Positions 1-7,465 of a stretch of DNA of 20,785 nt are shown piece after piece (the first letter of the stretch is position 1; each line of letters begins with the position of its first letter). Made by a program: the position numbers and the translations under genes. The DNA is taken from NCBI GenBank assembly GCA_937920255.1, contig CALDSL010000463.1, positions 1 through 20,785 of the forward strand. The letters are read 5' to 3'. Origin of the DNA: an uncultured Anaerolineaceae bacterium. GTDB taxonomy: Bacteria; Chloroflexota; Anaerolineae; Anaerolineales; Anaerolineaceae. The notes beneath the pieces are model-generated. The model was not told the DNA's origin, made no database searches, and was given only the letters and a program-made list of their open reading frames with translations.

Positions 1-25
1 CGACTCCCCCCCAGCGCACACGATG

Positions 26-56
26 AGGCTGCTGAATACGCAGCCTTTTTTGTTTT
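26..56 (+). terminator. Rho-independent terminator of an upstream gene
   Basis: A perfect 7-bp stem (AGGCTGC at 26-32, GCAGCCT at 40-46) with a 7-nt loop is followed directly by a T-rich run ending in TGTTTT. This is the classic intrinsic terminator layout for transcription entering from the left. The gene it serves lies outside the window, and bases 1-25 contain no recognisable gene end. Confidence 0.85.
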
Positions 57-139
57 ATTATCCTTCTTGATGAACGGGATGTTCACCGCGAAGGCGCGAA
101 GTGCGCGAAGGAAACGCGAAGAAAAGCCGGTCGCACTGT

Positions 140-195
140 GTGGGCACAGCCCTGTGGGCACAGCCCTGTGGGCACAGCCCTGTGGGCACAGCCCT
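140..195 (+). repeat. Four tandem copies of a 14-bp unit
   Basis: The unit GTGGGCACAGCCCT occurs four times without interruption at 140-153, 154-167, 168-181 and 182-195. A fifth isolated copy lies at 244-257. Each unit contains a small GGG/CCC dyad. There are no spacers, so this is not a CRISPR array. Identical copies suggest recent slippage expansion. Confidence 0.9.
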
Positions 196-330
196 CCCGT
201 AAGGACATTCCCGAAGGAACACCGGGACGGTGCGGGACGATGTGTGGGCACAGCCCTCCCTCATGCGCAGCATGCCCTCCCGGAAGGACATCGGGACGAT
301 GTGCGCATGAGGGAATGTCCTTCGGGAATG
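191..330. repeat. Nested direct and inverted repeats inside the island
   Basis: Segments 191-208 and 274-291 are direct repeats at 17 of 18 positions. AAGGACATTCCC at 201-212 is the exact reverse complement of 311-322. CATTCCCGAAGG at 206-217 is the exact reverse complement of 319-330. CCCTCATGCGCA at 258-269 is the exact reverse complement of 302-313. Several of these pairings share bases, so alternative folds would compete. The function is unknown. Confidence 0.75.
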
Positions 331-454
331 ACACGAACGATCATATAAGCCTTAACAAAAATACTTCGCGTTTCCTTCGCGCACTTCGCACCTTCGCGGT
401 TCAATCTTTTCCGTTGCACTACGAACGTGTCTGACTCAAATGGATGTTGCAGAA

Positions 455-1660
455 TCACTCGCCCAGAATTTTCAAAGCGCGCTGGTCGGCTTTTTCGACG
501 GCGCGCTGAAACTCCTGCGTATCGGCTGGGTCAAAGCTGACGCCATCGCGCGCGCGGCGGGCGAAATAATCGGTCAGCGCGGAGCGGCCAGCGCGCACCA
601 GGCACTCGCGTTTCTCGTCGCTCATGTCAAATTCGGTGGTGCCAAACCCGCGCGCGGGCATGCGCGCCACCAGCCGCTCGAACGCGTCGATCACCATCTT
701 GTCGTGCGCGGTCAGCGCGGTATTCATCAGGCCGGCCAGGCGCTGCACGGTGCGCAGCTCGCTCAGGCGAAAGCTGCCCGGCATCAACGCCTGTTCGGCC
801 ACGCCCTCCACCGGCAGAGTTTCATCGATCAACATGCCCAGCACGCTGCCGCCGGTTTCCTCGCCCATCACCGATTTTACCGTGGGGTCCTGCGAGACAA
901 ACAGTTCGATGGGGAAGTTGGACAGCAGCCCGCCATCCACAATCTCATGGTCGGCCAGATCGTTCCCCAGGTAGCTGCCCCATTCCGACTTCCACACCAC
1001 CGACTGCCACAGCAGCGGGATGCTCATCGACATGCGCACTGCCCACACCACCGGCACATCCGGCGCGGTGCGGTGATTGAGCACCAGCATCCGCTCGCCG
1101 GTGGTGTCCGAGGCGATCAGCGACAGGTCGACCCCGGTGCGTCTGTGAAACTCTTCCAGCGTAAGGCCGCTGAACCGCCGCGGCTGGCCGCGGAAGCTGC
1201 CTGTATCCAGCCGGTGCTGCATCCAGGTGACAAAATGATCCGCCGAGAACCAACCGCCGTACTCCAGGAACGAAAACACACCTCGCAGCTTCGGGTTGGT
1301 GGCGATGGCGGTTGCCAGCCAGTCGTCAAGGCGGTTTTCGATCATTTCCGGCACCAGCGGCAGGTCAATTTGGCGCAGGAGCTGGCGGGTGACGCTGTCC
1401 CGAACCATCTCGGGCGCGATACCCGGGGGAATGCCCATAAATTGCGCGAACACCGGCTTGCCGTTGTCGTCTTTTTCGACCAGCGCGGCCTGCATCTCGA
1501 CGGAATCATACCCGGCGGCTAGGGTGGCCGCGGTGATTGCGCCTGCCGAAGTCCCCAGCAGGCGTTTGTAGGTATGCCCGCGCGCCTCAAATTCCTGCAT
1601 GGCGCCCACAAAGACCATGCCTTTGGCTCCGCCGCCCTCGAATACCAGGTCGTATTCCAT
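455..1660 (-). CDS. Patatin-like phospholipase family protein
   Basis: This 401-residue protein is a predicted serine lipid acyl hydrolase. Visible patatin hallmarks are the oxyanion-hole loop GGGAKG (residues 9-14), the nucleophile elbow GTSAG with Ser38, and the DGG motif with catalytic Asp242, plus the usual MSMSIPLLW stretch before it. These form the Ser-Asp dyad of the family. No signal peptide or membrane segment is seen, so it is probably cytoplasmic or membrane-associated. The start at 1660 is preferred because GGAGG lies at 1665-1669, four bases upstream, and the patatin fold begins immediately (MEYDLVFEGGGAKG). The same frame stays open to an ATG at 1879, but that extension runs through a perfect hairpin and encodes no domain. 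The substrate cannot be told. It stands alone, separated from the next gene by that hairpin. Confidence 0.9.
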   Translation of the reverse strand: MEYDLVFEGGGAKGMVFVGAMQEFEARGHTYKRLLGTSAGAITAATLAAGYDSVEMQAALVEKDDNGKPVFAQFMGIPPGIAPEMVRDSVTRQLLRQIDLPLVPEMIENRLDDWLATAIATNPKLRGVFSFLEYGGWFSADHFVTWMQHRLDTGSFRGQPRRFSGLTLEEFHRRTGVDLSLIASDTTGERMLVLNHRTAPDVPVVWAVRMSMSIPLLWQSVVWKSEWGSYLGNDLADHEIVDGGLLSNFPIELFVSQDPTVKSVMGEETGGSVLGMLIDETLPVEGVAEQALMPGSFRLSELRTVQRLAGLMNTALTAHDKMVIDAFERLVARMPARGFGTTEFDMSDEKRECLVRAGRSALTDYFARRARDGVSFDPADTQEFQRAVEKADQRALKILGE

Positions 1661-1664
1661 ATTT

Positions 1665-1669
1665 CCTCC
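1665..1669 (-). promoter_or_regulatory. Ribosome binding site fixing the patatin start
   Basis: The minus strand reads GGAGG followed by AAAT and then ATG. This decides for the start at 1660 over upstream in-frame ATGs at 1672 and 1879. Confidence 0.7.
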
Positions 1670-1761
1670 CATCCGGATTGAACCATCACAAAACCCGATC
1701 ACGGCATCGAGGCAGGCAGGGATTGCCGGGATGTTTCTATTGTTGCACGTTCCCCGGCAGA

Positions 1762-1788
1762 ATAATAGAGTAAATCTATATACAATAA
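1762..1788 (-). promoter_or_regulatory. Possible promoter of the patatin gene
   Basis: On the minus strand an AT-rich island in otherwise GC-rich DNA contains TTATTG (1783-1788) and TATTAT (1762-1767), separated by 15 bp. The spacing is short for a sigma-70 promoter, so this is tentative. It sits just downstream of the hairpin at 1803-1861, as expected if the patatin gene has its own transcript. Confidence 0.3.
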
Positions 1789-1802
1789 CCATAATACAGG
1801 GT

Positions 1803-1861
1803 ATTGGTGTTTTTGTTGTTTTCGGGCAGCGAAGCTGCCCGAAAACAACAAAAACACCAAT
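1803..1861. terminator. Perfect 28-bp hairpin between hydrolase and lipase genes
   Basis: Bases 1803-1830 and 1834-1861 are exact reverse complements around a 3-nt loop (GAA on the plus strand). The apex is GC-rich (CGGGCAGC/GCTGCCCG) and the base is T-rich on one arm and A-rich on the other. It begins 33 bp past the stop of the leftward glycoside hydrolase and precedes the patatin gene. It is therefore likely to end the hydrolase transcript or to stabilise its 3' end. No U-tract follows the stem on the minus strand, so it is not a textbook intrinsic terminator; a REP-like palindrome is the alternative. Confidence 0.55.
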
Positions 1862-1894
1862 GTATTCTGTTGGCGTCACCTAAGTTAGATGATC

Positions 1895-4759
1895 TTACTG
1901 GCGCGTGATCTTGACCGCGATGTCCTTTACCAGTGGTTGCGGCAGGGTCAAAATCAGCATCCCGCCGTTGCTGGCCACCGTTTCGGTCTTGATCACCGGC
2001 TCCTCGTCAGCGTAGGTGTCCCACCAATCCAGCCGGTAGGTGCCCGGGGGCATTTCGGGCAGCATCACGCTACCGCTGATGGGGGTGGGGCTTTCACCGT
2101 TCACCGCCGCGCGCCAGGTGTGGCCGCGGTTCTGAATCCACAGGTGCGCTCGTCCGGCCTGGTCGTCGCGCTGGCCCCAGGCGCGCAGGTTGGGATCGGA
2201 TGCCTGCGCGCGCGCATCGGCGTATTGCCCGTTGTTGAGCGGAATATCCTCCATAAACGCCTGGTAGCGGCGGAACAGCGGATACAGCCCCGGCACGCGC
2301 CCCGATTGCGTGTTTTCGCTGATGGTTTCGCCTGACCACCACATCAAGTCGATCATTCCGCCCGGGCCGAGTTGCGCCCACAGGTTGTTGTGCAGCCAGA
2401 TCCCCTCGCGGTCGCGGTTGAGCTCAGGCCAGTAGCTGCCGTTTTCGGGCGAGTTAATCGCACCCTCGCCGCGGATCAGCGGTTTTTGCGCGCCCACCGG
2501 ACTGGCGCCCCCGAGCAGCAGCCCGTAGGCAGCGTTGTACCAGGCCGAGTCGTCTTCAAAGCGGGTGGAATCAAAAACGCCAATCACCGGCGTCACATTG
2601 CCCGACGGGCTGACCAGCTCCACTTGGCTGATCCAAGCCGTGCCGGCCGTGCCGCCGCTGTTCTCAATGCTCAGGCTGATTTCATGCGGCTGGTCGTCCT
2701 TGATGATCAGGCGGAACTGCTCGGCCAGGGGCTTTCCATCGCGGTCAAGATCGCTGCGGAACTGCTGCCAGTCATACGAGCCGGCCGGCGCGGTGCAGAT
2801 GAAGTCCGTGCCTTCCTGGTTGGTCGGCACCACCATTTCGCGCCCGCCATTGGATGGGCCGCCGTCCAACCGCCAGCGCACGCGCTGCATCCCGCCGCTG
2901 GTGTTATAAGGGCAATCTGCGGTGAATCCCTGTGCCTTCATCCAGTAGCGCACAATCCATTCGCCTTTTTCCTGAATCACCAGCCCACGTGGGGTGATAC
3001 CGCTGTTGGTGTTGTTGTTGGCGTCGATGCTCACTGAGGGCAGCCCGGCGCGGGTGTTCTCCGGACTGGCGTCGATGGGGAAGTTGCTGAGAAACGCCGC
3101 GCTGCCTTCCCCCCAGCCGGTGGTGATGTAAGCATGCAGGTCGGCGTAATCGATGGCGTCGTACTGCGGGTTGGACCAGAACTCCTTGTTGGGGAAGGAA
3201 TGCCAGAACGAGGTGGACACCATGTGGCGCGCCGGGTCCCAGCGGTCGAAGTAGCGCGCCATGCTGTTGGCGGCTTCATAATGGTTGCCATTGTACGGGT
3301 CTCCCTCGTTCACATACTCGAAAGAATGGATGGCGGTGCTGTAGCCCCAGCGCGCGATGATATAACGCCACCAGGCTTCCTGCAGCCAGCGCCCTTTGGT
3401 GCCCGGCGCGGCGTAGAAGTTATTGTTATCCGGCTCTTCCACAAATTTCCCGTCCGCGCCAATGCGGTTGCGGATCCATTCGTTCTTCTCATCCACCACC
3501 AGCTTGAGGTAGATGCCCTGTTCTTCGGCGGCGGCGATGATGCCGTCCCAACGGTAAGCGGCCGCCTGATCGAAGATCAGATGGGCGTCTGCGCGGCCGT
3601 CGCCCAGGATGTTCGTCTGTTGGGAGTCTCCGGTGCGCGTGACGCGCACTTCGTCCATCAGCACGCGGCCGCTGCCGCCCTGCAGAGTCAGGTAGAAGAA
3701 ATCCAGGAACATCTGCCCGGGCGCGGCGCGCAGTGTGCCGGTCACCTCGATCCAATCGGTGCTGCCGCTGACCGGCTGAGACACCTCCGTGCCCTGACCG
3801 GGCTCATTGCAGCGCTTCTCCAGCCAACCCCCGGTCTTGATCACAAAACCGCCCGAGCCAACATCCTCCAGTTTCACCCGCGCCCACACGTCGTAGGCCG
3901 CGCCGGGTTCCACCGCCACCGGCCCGCTCAGCCAGCCCTGGAACAGGCACGGGTTCTGGCTGTCAATCACATAGGCTACATCATGGCCGGGGTAGGCTCC
4001 GTCGGTGACCAGCGAGGTGGGCGGCAGATAGGCGTCATACGAGAGGTGGAAGGAAGACCACGGCGTCCACTGCGAGCCGTTGATCCCGGCCCCGCTCATC
4101 CAGGTGCGGATGAAGTTGATGCGGTTCCCGGCCAGGTCGGCCATTTCGGCGCCGGATGTTGCGGCGCTGGAGAACCCGCCGTTGAACCCCGCCGCGTGGA
4201 ACGGTGATCCATCAGAAAATTCAAAGTAGCGCGGGTCGTTGGGGCTGACGCGCAAAAAACCGCGCGCGCGGTGCTCGTTGCGTGTGACACCGCGCACGGT
4301 CACCTCCACCGGCGCGGAGAGGCTCATGCCGCCGGCGTCCACTGCGCGGATGCGTGCCTGCCAGGCGCCAGCCTGCTGCGGGGTAAATCGCACCAGCCAG
4401 TGGGCGCGCCCGTTTGGGATGCGGTGGTCTTCGCCGTTGACTTCCTTGTTGTTGTAGGGCTGGTAATAAAAAGCGGGTTGGACAATGCGTTTCCCATCCG
4501 GCCCGGTCAGGATCGCATCGGCGCTCACCCCACTGACCTGTTCCAACCCCGCCGGCGGCTCAGGGTCATACGGCAGGTTTGGGTATTCCGCCTGCGTGCG
4601 CAGTTCAAACTGGATCTCCATGCGATCGTACGCGGCCACAGCAGGCGTGAGCACGCGCACGTTGGAAATCCTCGGTGGGTTGCTCGATTGAGCCTGCGCA
4701 GATGCCGGTAGGAACAGGGATAGAACCAGGAGTAGGCGAATCACAAATGCTCTCAACAT
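1895..4759 (-). CDS. Secreted DUF5060/GH-A-type glycoside hydrolase with two inserted CBM-like domains
   Basis: This 954-residue protein begins with a signal peptide: basic start, hydrophobic core LLLVLSLFLP, and a likely cut after ASAQA near residue 23. Residues about 25-160 look like a DUF5060 beta-sandwich. A (beta/alpha)8 hydrolase domain follows, starting at GFLRVSPNDPRYFEF. Candidate catalytic glutamates are Glu485 in YVNEGD (acid/base) and Glu765 in IRGEGAI (nucleophile), in clan GH-A style. Two jelly-roll-like segments, about 260-375 and 590-725, appear inserted between barrel strands and probably bind carbohydrate. A small C-terminal beta domain ends it. The start at 4759 is chosen over an ATG at 4783 because GGGGA lies six bases upstream and a -10-like element ends right at 4784. 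It lies downstream of a glycan synthase, so a role in trimming or degrading an extracellular polysaccharide is likely. The substrate is unknown. Confidence 0.85.
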   Translation of the reverse strand: MLRAFVIRLLLVLSLFLPASAQAQSSNPPRISNVRVLTPAVAAYDRMEIQFELRTQAEYPNLPYDPEPPAGLEQVSGVSADAILTGPDGKRIVQPAFYYQPYNNKEVNGEDHRIPNGRAHWLVRFTPQQAGAWQARIRAVDAGGMSLSAPVEVTVRGVTRNEHRARGFLRVSPNDPRYFEFSDGSPFHAAGFNGGFSSAATSGAEMADLAGNRINFIRTWMSGAGINGSQWTPWSSFHLSYDAYLPPTSLVTDGAYPGHDVAYVIDSQNPCLFQGWLSGPVAVEPGAAYDVWARVKLEDVGSGGFVIKTGGWLEKRCNEPGQGTEVSQPVSGSTDWIEVTGTLRAAPGQMFLDFFYLTLQGGSGRVLMDEVRVTRTGDSQQTNILGDGRADAHLIFDQAAAYRWDGIIAAAEEQGIYLKLVVDEKNEWIRNRIGADGKFVEEPDNNNFYAAPGTKGRWLQEAWWRYIIARWGYSTAIHSFEYVNEGDPYNGNHYEAANSMARYFDRWDPARHMVSTSFWHSFPNKEFWSNPQYDAIDYADLHAYITTGWGEGSAAFLSNFPIDASPENTRAGLPSVSIDANNNTNSGITPRGLVIQEKGEWIVRYWMKAQGFTADCPYNTSGGMQRVRWRLDGGPSNGGREMVVPTNQEGTDFICTAPAGSYDWQQFRSDLDRDGKPLAEQFRLIIKDDQPHEISLSIENSGGTAGTAWISQVELVSPSGNVTPVIGVFDSTRFEDDSAWYNAAYGLLLGGASPVGAQKPLIRGEGAINSPENGSYWPELNRDREGIWLHNNLWAQLGPGGMIDLMWWSGETISENTQSGRVPGLYPLFRRYQAFMEDIPLNNGQYADARAQASDPNLRAWGQRDDQAGRAHLWIQNRGHTWRAAVNGESPTPISGSVMLPEMPPGTYRLDWWDTYADEEPVIKTETVASNGGMLILTLPQPLVKDIAVKITRQ

Positions 4760-4765
4760 CACAAG

Positions 4766-4770
4766 TCCCC
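4766..4770 (-). promoter_or_regulatory. Ribosome binding site deciding the hydrolase start
   Basis: The minus strand reads GGGGA, then six bases, then the ATG at 4759. The alternative ATG at 4783 has no purine-rich sequence upstream and would lie ahead of the predicted transcription start. Confidence 0.5.
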
Positions 4771-4783
4771 GCTTTCTGTGCAT

Positions 4784-4792
4784 AGTATAGCA
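4784..4792 (-). promoter_or_regulatory. Extended -10 promoter element of the hydrolase gene
   Basis: The minus strand reads TGCTATACT, an extended -10 (TGn plus TATACT). No good -35 is seen at the usual distance, which is normal for extended -10 promoters. Transcription would start near 4777, giving a leader of about 20 nt with the GGGGA site before the ATG at 4759. A near-identical element, TGCTATAGT, occurs at 9941-9949. Confidence 0.5.
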
Positions 4793-4888
4793 CGAAGGTC
4801 AACGCGGAAAAACCGTGTGTATCCCCACCACTCGCCGGTACGCCAGGATCTGACTATGGAAAGGCCAGGTTAGAACACCGGCAGCAGG

Positions 4889-7351
4889 TTAATTGCCAAA
4901 CCGGAATCGCCCTACTTTAACATTGTGGGCGCTGTATGTCAGAAGGGCCCATAGGAACACAATCAGTCCTGTTATTTCAAGACTTTCCTCCACGGTAGCA
5001 ATCAGGCTGTACGTCCAATTTTCGTAGCCGTACAATTCGGCGTGCTGGCTTCCGATGAGTTCAATCCCAATCGCTCCTGCCAGGTAGATCATCGCAGCCG
5101 CCATAAACCTGAACCGTGTTGTCGCTGGAAGATGAAACAAGAATCGCAGAAAGAACGCCCCAAGAACGATGACAAGTGCCATGCCAGGAATGGTCCAGGG
5201 GAAATAGAATATACCGAGACTGCCTTCGCCCAACAGCTTTCCGACGGGTATATTCAGCCGTTCATGGATTTGAAACGCCTCATCCAATGCCATTAACAAA
5301 AACCCGAAAGCAAGTATCACCCACTTTGAGACATGAGGTAGCCTGTGCTTCCGCGTAAGCATGGAGATGACCGCCAGTAGTAGGGCGGCCAGGAGAATCA
5401 GCATCACCGAGAAATAGGTAGGGATATTTTGTTCTGTGTCAACGTAGAAGAGGTGAGCGAGTTCTGCAAGCAAACCCTGGCCGGATTGATACTTTTCCAA
5501 CTGTCCCCCTGTGCTGAGAAGAACCAGAAACAACGCCACTGCTCCCAGTAGCCGAACATACAGCGGGTATTTTTCCAGCACGTTACGCCATACGCCTTCG
5601 AAAAGTGAACGGAACGTATTCCGGTCGATGACAAAAAGCACCTTACCAGCATGGTCGCCATAAAAAAATCCAAGATAGATGACGCAGGATGCCACCAGCG
5701 TGGCGGTGACGGCGCCCCAATACAGACCCCGTGTGGCAAAATATACCGCCCAGGCGAGTTGGAAAACGACGAAAAACAACTCGCTCAGAAGATAAGACCA
5801 GTGGACCTTGACCCGGTTACTTCTCCTGGCAATTGGCGCGCCACCAGATACTGGTATAAGTTGCTGCATGTCCTGCCGGGTGACTGAGGCGGCTTTGGGA
5901 GTGCGTTCAAATTCGCTGTGCAGCGGGCCAAACAATCCCTCGGCGAAGGCGTTGAGTTGATGCGGGAGCATGCCGGCGCCAAGGGCAGCCAGAGGGATGA
6001 TCCGTCCAAAGCGATGGAGAAAACGAGTCGGGGTAAGTGGCTCGGCATACGTGTATCTGGTCTCAAGTGTGGTAATGGCGGCGGATATTGTCATCCAGGC
6101 CGCACTGGGGATGAAGTATGTTGCCACACCCACCCATGGATTGATCGCGCCGAACCAGAGTCCGGTAATGATGGCAAACGGTAGCAGCAACATCCAAACC
6201 GCCCACAAAGCCCATTGCCACGAGATACACATCAGATACAACAACTGCAACCGCCGCAACCATGATGTTTGATAATTGAAAAGCAATGTTTTCAGGTGCA
6301 GGTGTTGAACTTGCACCCAACCCTGGGTCCAGCGTTTCTGCTGGGCTTTGTACGTGGTGTAATTGGCCGGCAGTTCCGCGGGCACGACAATCTCTTTCAC
6401 GAACTTGGTTCTGTATCCGGCAAAGAGAACACGGAAGCTGAGTTCCCCATCCTCCACCAGGCTGGCAGCGCGCCAACCACCGGCTGCCGCTATTGCCCCG
6501 GCCCGCCACACCCCGGCGGTACCTGTGAAGTTGATGAACTTCCATGCGGCAGACCTCCAAGCCATTTGCAAAGTATGGTGGTCGTCAACCCATAACGCCT
6601 GGGCCTGGGTCAGCGCAGACTCATCGTGATTGAGATGTCCCCACTGTGTTTGAACCAGCGCCAGGCCGGTGTCAGGCTGGCCATCTTGATGATAGAAGTG
6701 AGGAATGGCGCGCAGCAGGAAATCTACTGGTGGGATAAAATCGGCATCAAAGATGACGAGGAACTCGGCCTCTGTCCGCTTGCGGCCCGCCTCGAGGGCG
6801 CCAGCCTTATAACCACGGCGATCCGCCCGGTGCAGCACCCTGCAGTCAATCCCTCGCTCCCGGATTTCGGCGCTGACCTGCTCAACCAGCCTGCGCGTGT
6901 CCGCGTCGGTCGAGTCATCCAGCACCTGGATGCTGAGCCGATCTTTGGGCCAGTGCATGTTTGCGGCAGCTTCAATCACACGCCGCGCCACCGCATGTTC
7001 GTTGAACATCGGCAACTGCACACACACGGTGGGGTACACTGCCGGCATCCTGCCGCCTTGCTCTGGGGCCCGGCCTTTCCAGTAGAAGCCCAGGCGCTCG
7101 CTCATACCGATCACGAGAAAAAGGAGGATCCCAAAGAATGGCAGGTGCACAAGAAGGGTCAATACCCACCATCGAAGGCTGCCTGCCACGAACCAGTTTG
7201 CGCTGCTGTTAAGGCTGGAATCAACGAGAAAAAGTCCAGCCGCGATCATAACCGCACTGATCAGGAAACCCGGCATCCACCAGCGATATAAAGACAGCCA
7301 GACCGGTTGCTGCCGACCGACTATCCTTCGTTCTATTTCTTTCTCACCCAT
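4889..7351 (-). CDS. GT2 processive glycan synthase (CslA/CESA-like) with extra C-terminal membrane module
   Basis: This 820-residue inner-membrane protein probably polymerises a beta-glycan (glucan or mannan type) from nucleotide sugars. Two N-terminal membrane segments (about 27-43 and 62-82) precede a GT2 domain with QVLDDSTD (Asp145/146), FDADF (DAD 202-204), VEDGEL (ED 300-301) and QQKRW (337-341). These match the D, DxD, E/TED-like and QxxRW motifs of processive cellulose-synthase relatives. Wording such as PMFNE and QVLDDSTD is closest to plant CslA/CslC and their bacterial kin. Several transmembrane helices follow from about 365. No PilZ domain is visible. Residues about 590-820 form a further multi-helix module with LDEAFQIHE (689-697) and EESLE (788-792). 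The start at 7351 has AGGAG seven bases upstream. Hand-counted GC in sampled rows is lower than in neighbouring genes. The product sugar is not predictable. Confidence 0.88.
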   Translation of the reverse strand: MGEKEIERRIVGRQQPVWLSLYRWWMPGFLISAVMIAAGLFLVDSSLNSSANWFVAGSLRWWVLTLLVHLPFFGILLFLVIGMSERLGFYWKGRAPEQGGRMPAVYPTVCVQLPMFNEHAVARRVIEAAANMHWPKDRLSIQVLDDSTDADTRRLVEQVSAEIRERGIDCRVLHRADRRGYKAGALEAGRKRTEAEFLVIFDADFIPPVDFLLRAIPHFYHQDGQPDTGLALVQTQWGHLNHDESALTQAQALWVDDHHTLQMAWRSAAWKFINFTGTAGVWRAGAIAAAGGWRAASLVEDGELSFRVLFAGYRTKFVKEIVVPAELPANYTTYKAQQKRWTQGWVQVQHLHLKTLLFNYQTSWLRRLQLLYLMCISWQWALWAVWMLLLPFAIITGLWFGAINPWVGVATYFIPSAAWMTISAAITTLETRYTYAEPLTPTRFLHRFGRIIPLAALGAGMLPHQLNAFAEGLFGPLHSEFERTPKAASVTRQDMQQLIPVSGGAPIARRSNRVKVHWSYLLSELFFVVFQLAWAVYFATRGLYWGAVTATLVASCVIYLGFFYGDHAGKVLFVIDRNTFRSLFEGVWRNVLEKYPLYVRLLGAVALFLVLLSTGGQLEKYQSGQGLLAELAHLFYVDTEQNIPTYFSVMLILLAALLLAVISMLTRKHRLPHVSKWVILAFGFLLMALDEAFQIHERLNIPVGKLLGEGSLGIFYFPWTIPGMALVIVLGAFFLRFLFHLPATTRFRFMAAAMIYLAGAIGIELIGSQHAELYGYENWTYSLIATVEESLEITGLIVFLWALLTYSAHNVKVGRFRFGN

Positions 7352-7358
7352 CAACTCA

Positions 7359-7363
7359 CTCCT
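7359..7363 (-). promoter_or_regulatory. Ribosome binding site of the GT2 gene
   Basis: The minus strand reads AGGAG seven bases ahead of the ATG at 7351. It supports this start over an in-frame ATG at 7447, which would add 32 residues without any recognisable domain. Confidence 0.65.
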
Positions 7364-7448
7364 AAAACACCAATAATTGGTACGCATTCTCAAGGGGCTG
7401 ATCCCCATATGTGTTTGAACCAGTCCACCAGGTTGGGTGGCACTCAAA

Positions 7449-7454
7449 ATTATA
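7449..7454 (-). promoter_or_regulatory. Candidate -10 box for the GT2 gene
   Basis: The minus strand carries an exact TATAAT about 98 bases upstream of the GT2 start, in the divergent intergenic region. The -35 region at 16-18 bp is poor. This would give a leader of roughly 90 nt. An inverted repeat lies just upstream of it, over the -35 area. Confidence 0.4.
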
Positions 7455-7465
7455 ACTTAGAATGT

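Larger units (their letters stand above)
86..399. repeat. Long inverted repeat enclosing a repeat-rich island
   Basis: The left arm is 86-121 and the right arm 364-399. They are reverse complements at 35 of 36 positions; the one difference is A at 390. The arms are built from short C/G-GCGAAGG-like modules. The interior (about 240 bp) holds tandem repeats and smaller inverted repeats listed separately. No believable coding sequence is present: the open frames here only read through the repeats. It resembles a miniature intergenic repeat element, but no target-site duplication was established and no transposase is nearby. Confidence 0.75.

Noticed and set aside
140..257. Possible CRISPR array
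   Set aside because: The 14-bp units are directly adjacent with no spacers, are too short, and no cas gene is present.
67..458. Short open frames on both strands in the left intergenic region
   Set aside because: They read through inverted and tandem repeats, overlap each other in several frames, and encode repetitive Cys/Gly/His-rich strings with no family resemblance.
440..1522. A 360-codon open frame on the plus strand
   Set aside because: It is antisense to the patatin gene, which has all catalytic motifs and a good ribosome binding site. High GC keeps stop codons rare on the opposite strand.
1661..1879. N-terminal extension of the patatin protein to an ATG at 1879
   Set aside because: The extension crosses a perfect hairpin and encodes no domain, while GGAGG fixes the start at 1660.
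3134..4207. A 357-codon open frame on the plus strand
   Set aside because: It lies antisense within the secreted glycoside hydrolase gene and encodes no recognisable domain.
4760..4783. Hydrolase start at the upstream ATG (4783)
   Set aside because: It has no ribosome binding site and directly abuts the -10-like element, so it would lie before the predicted transcription start.
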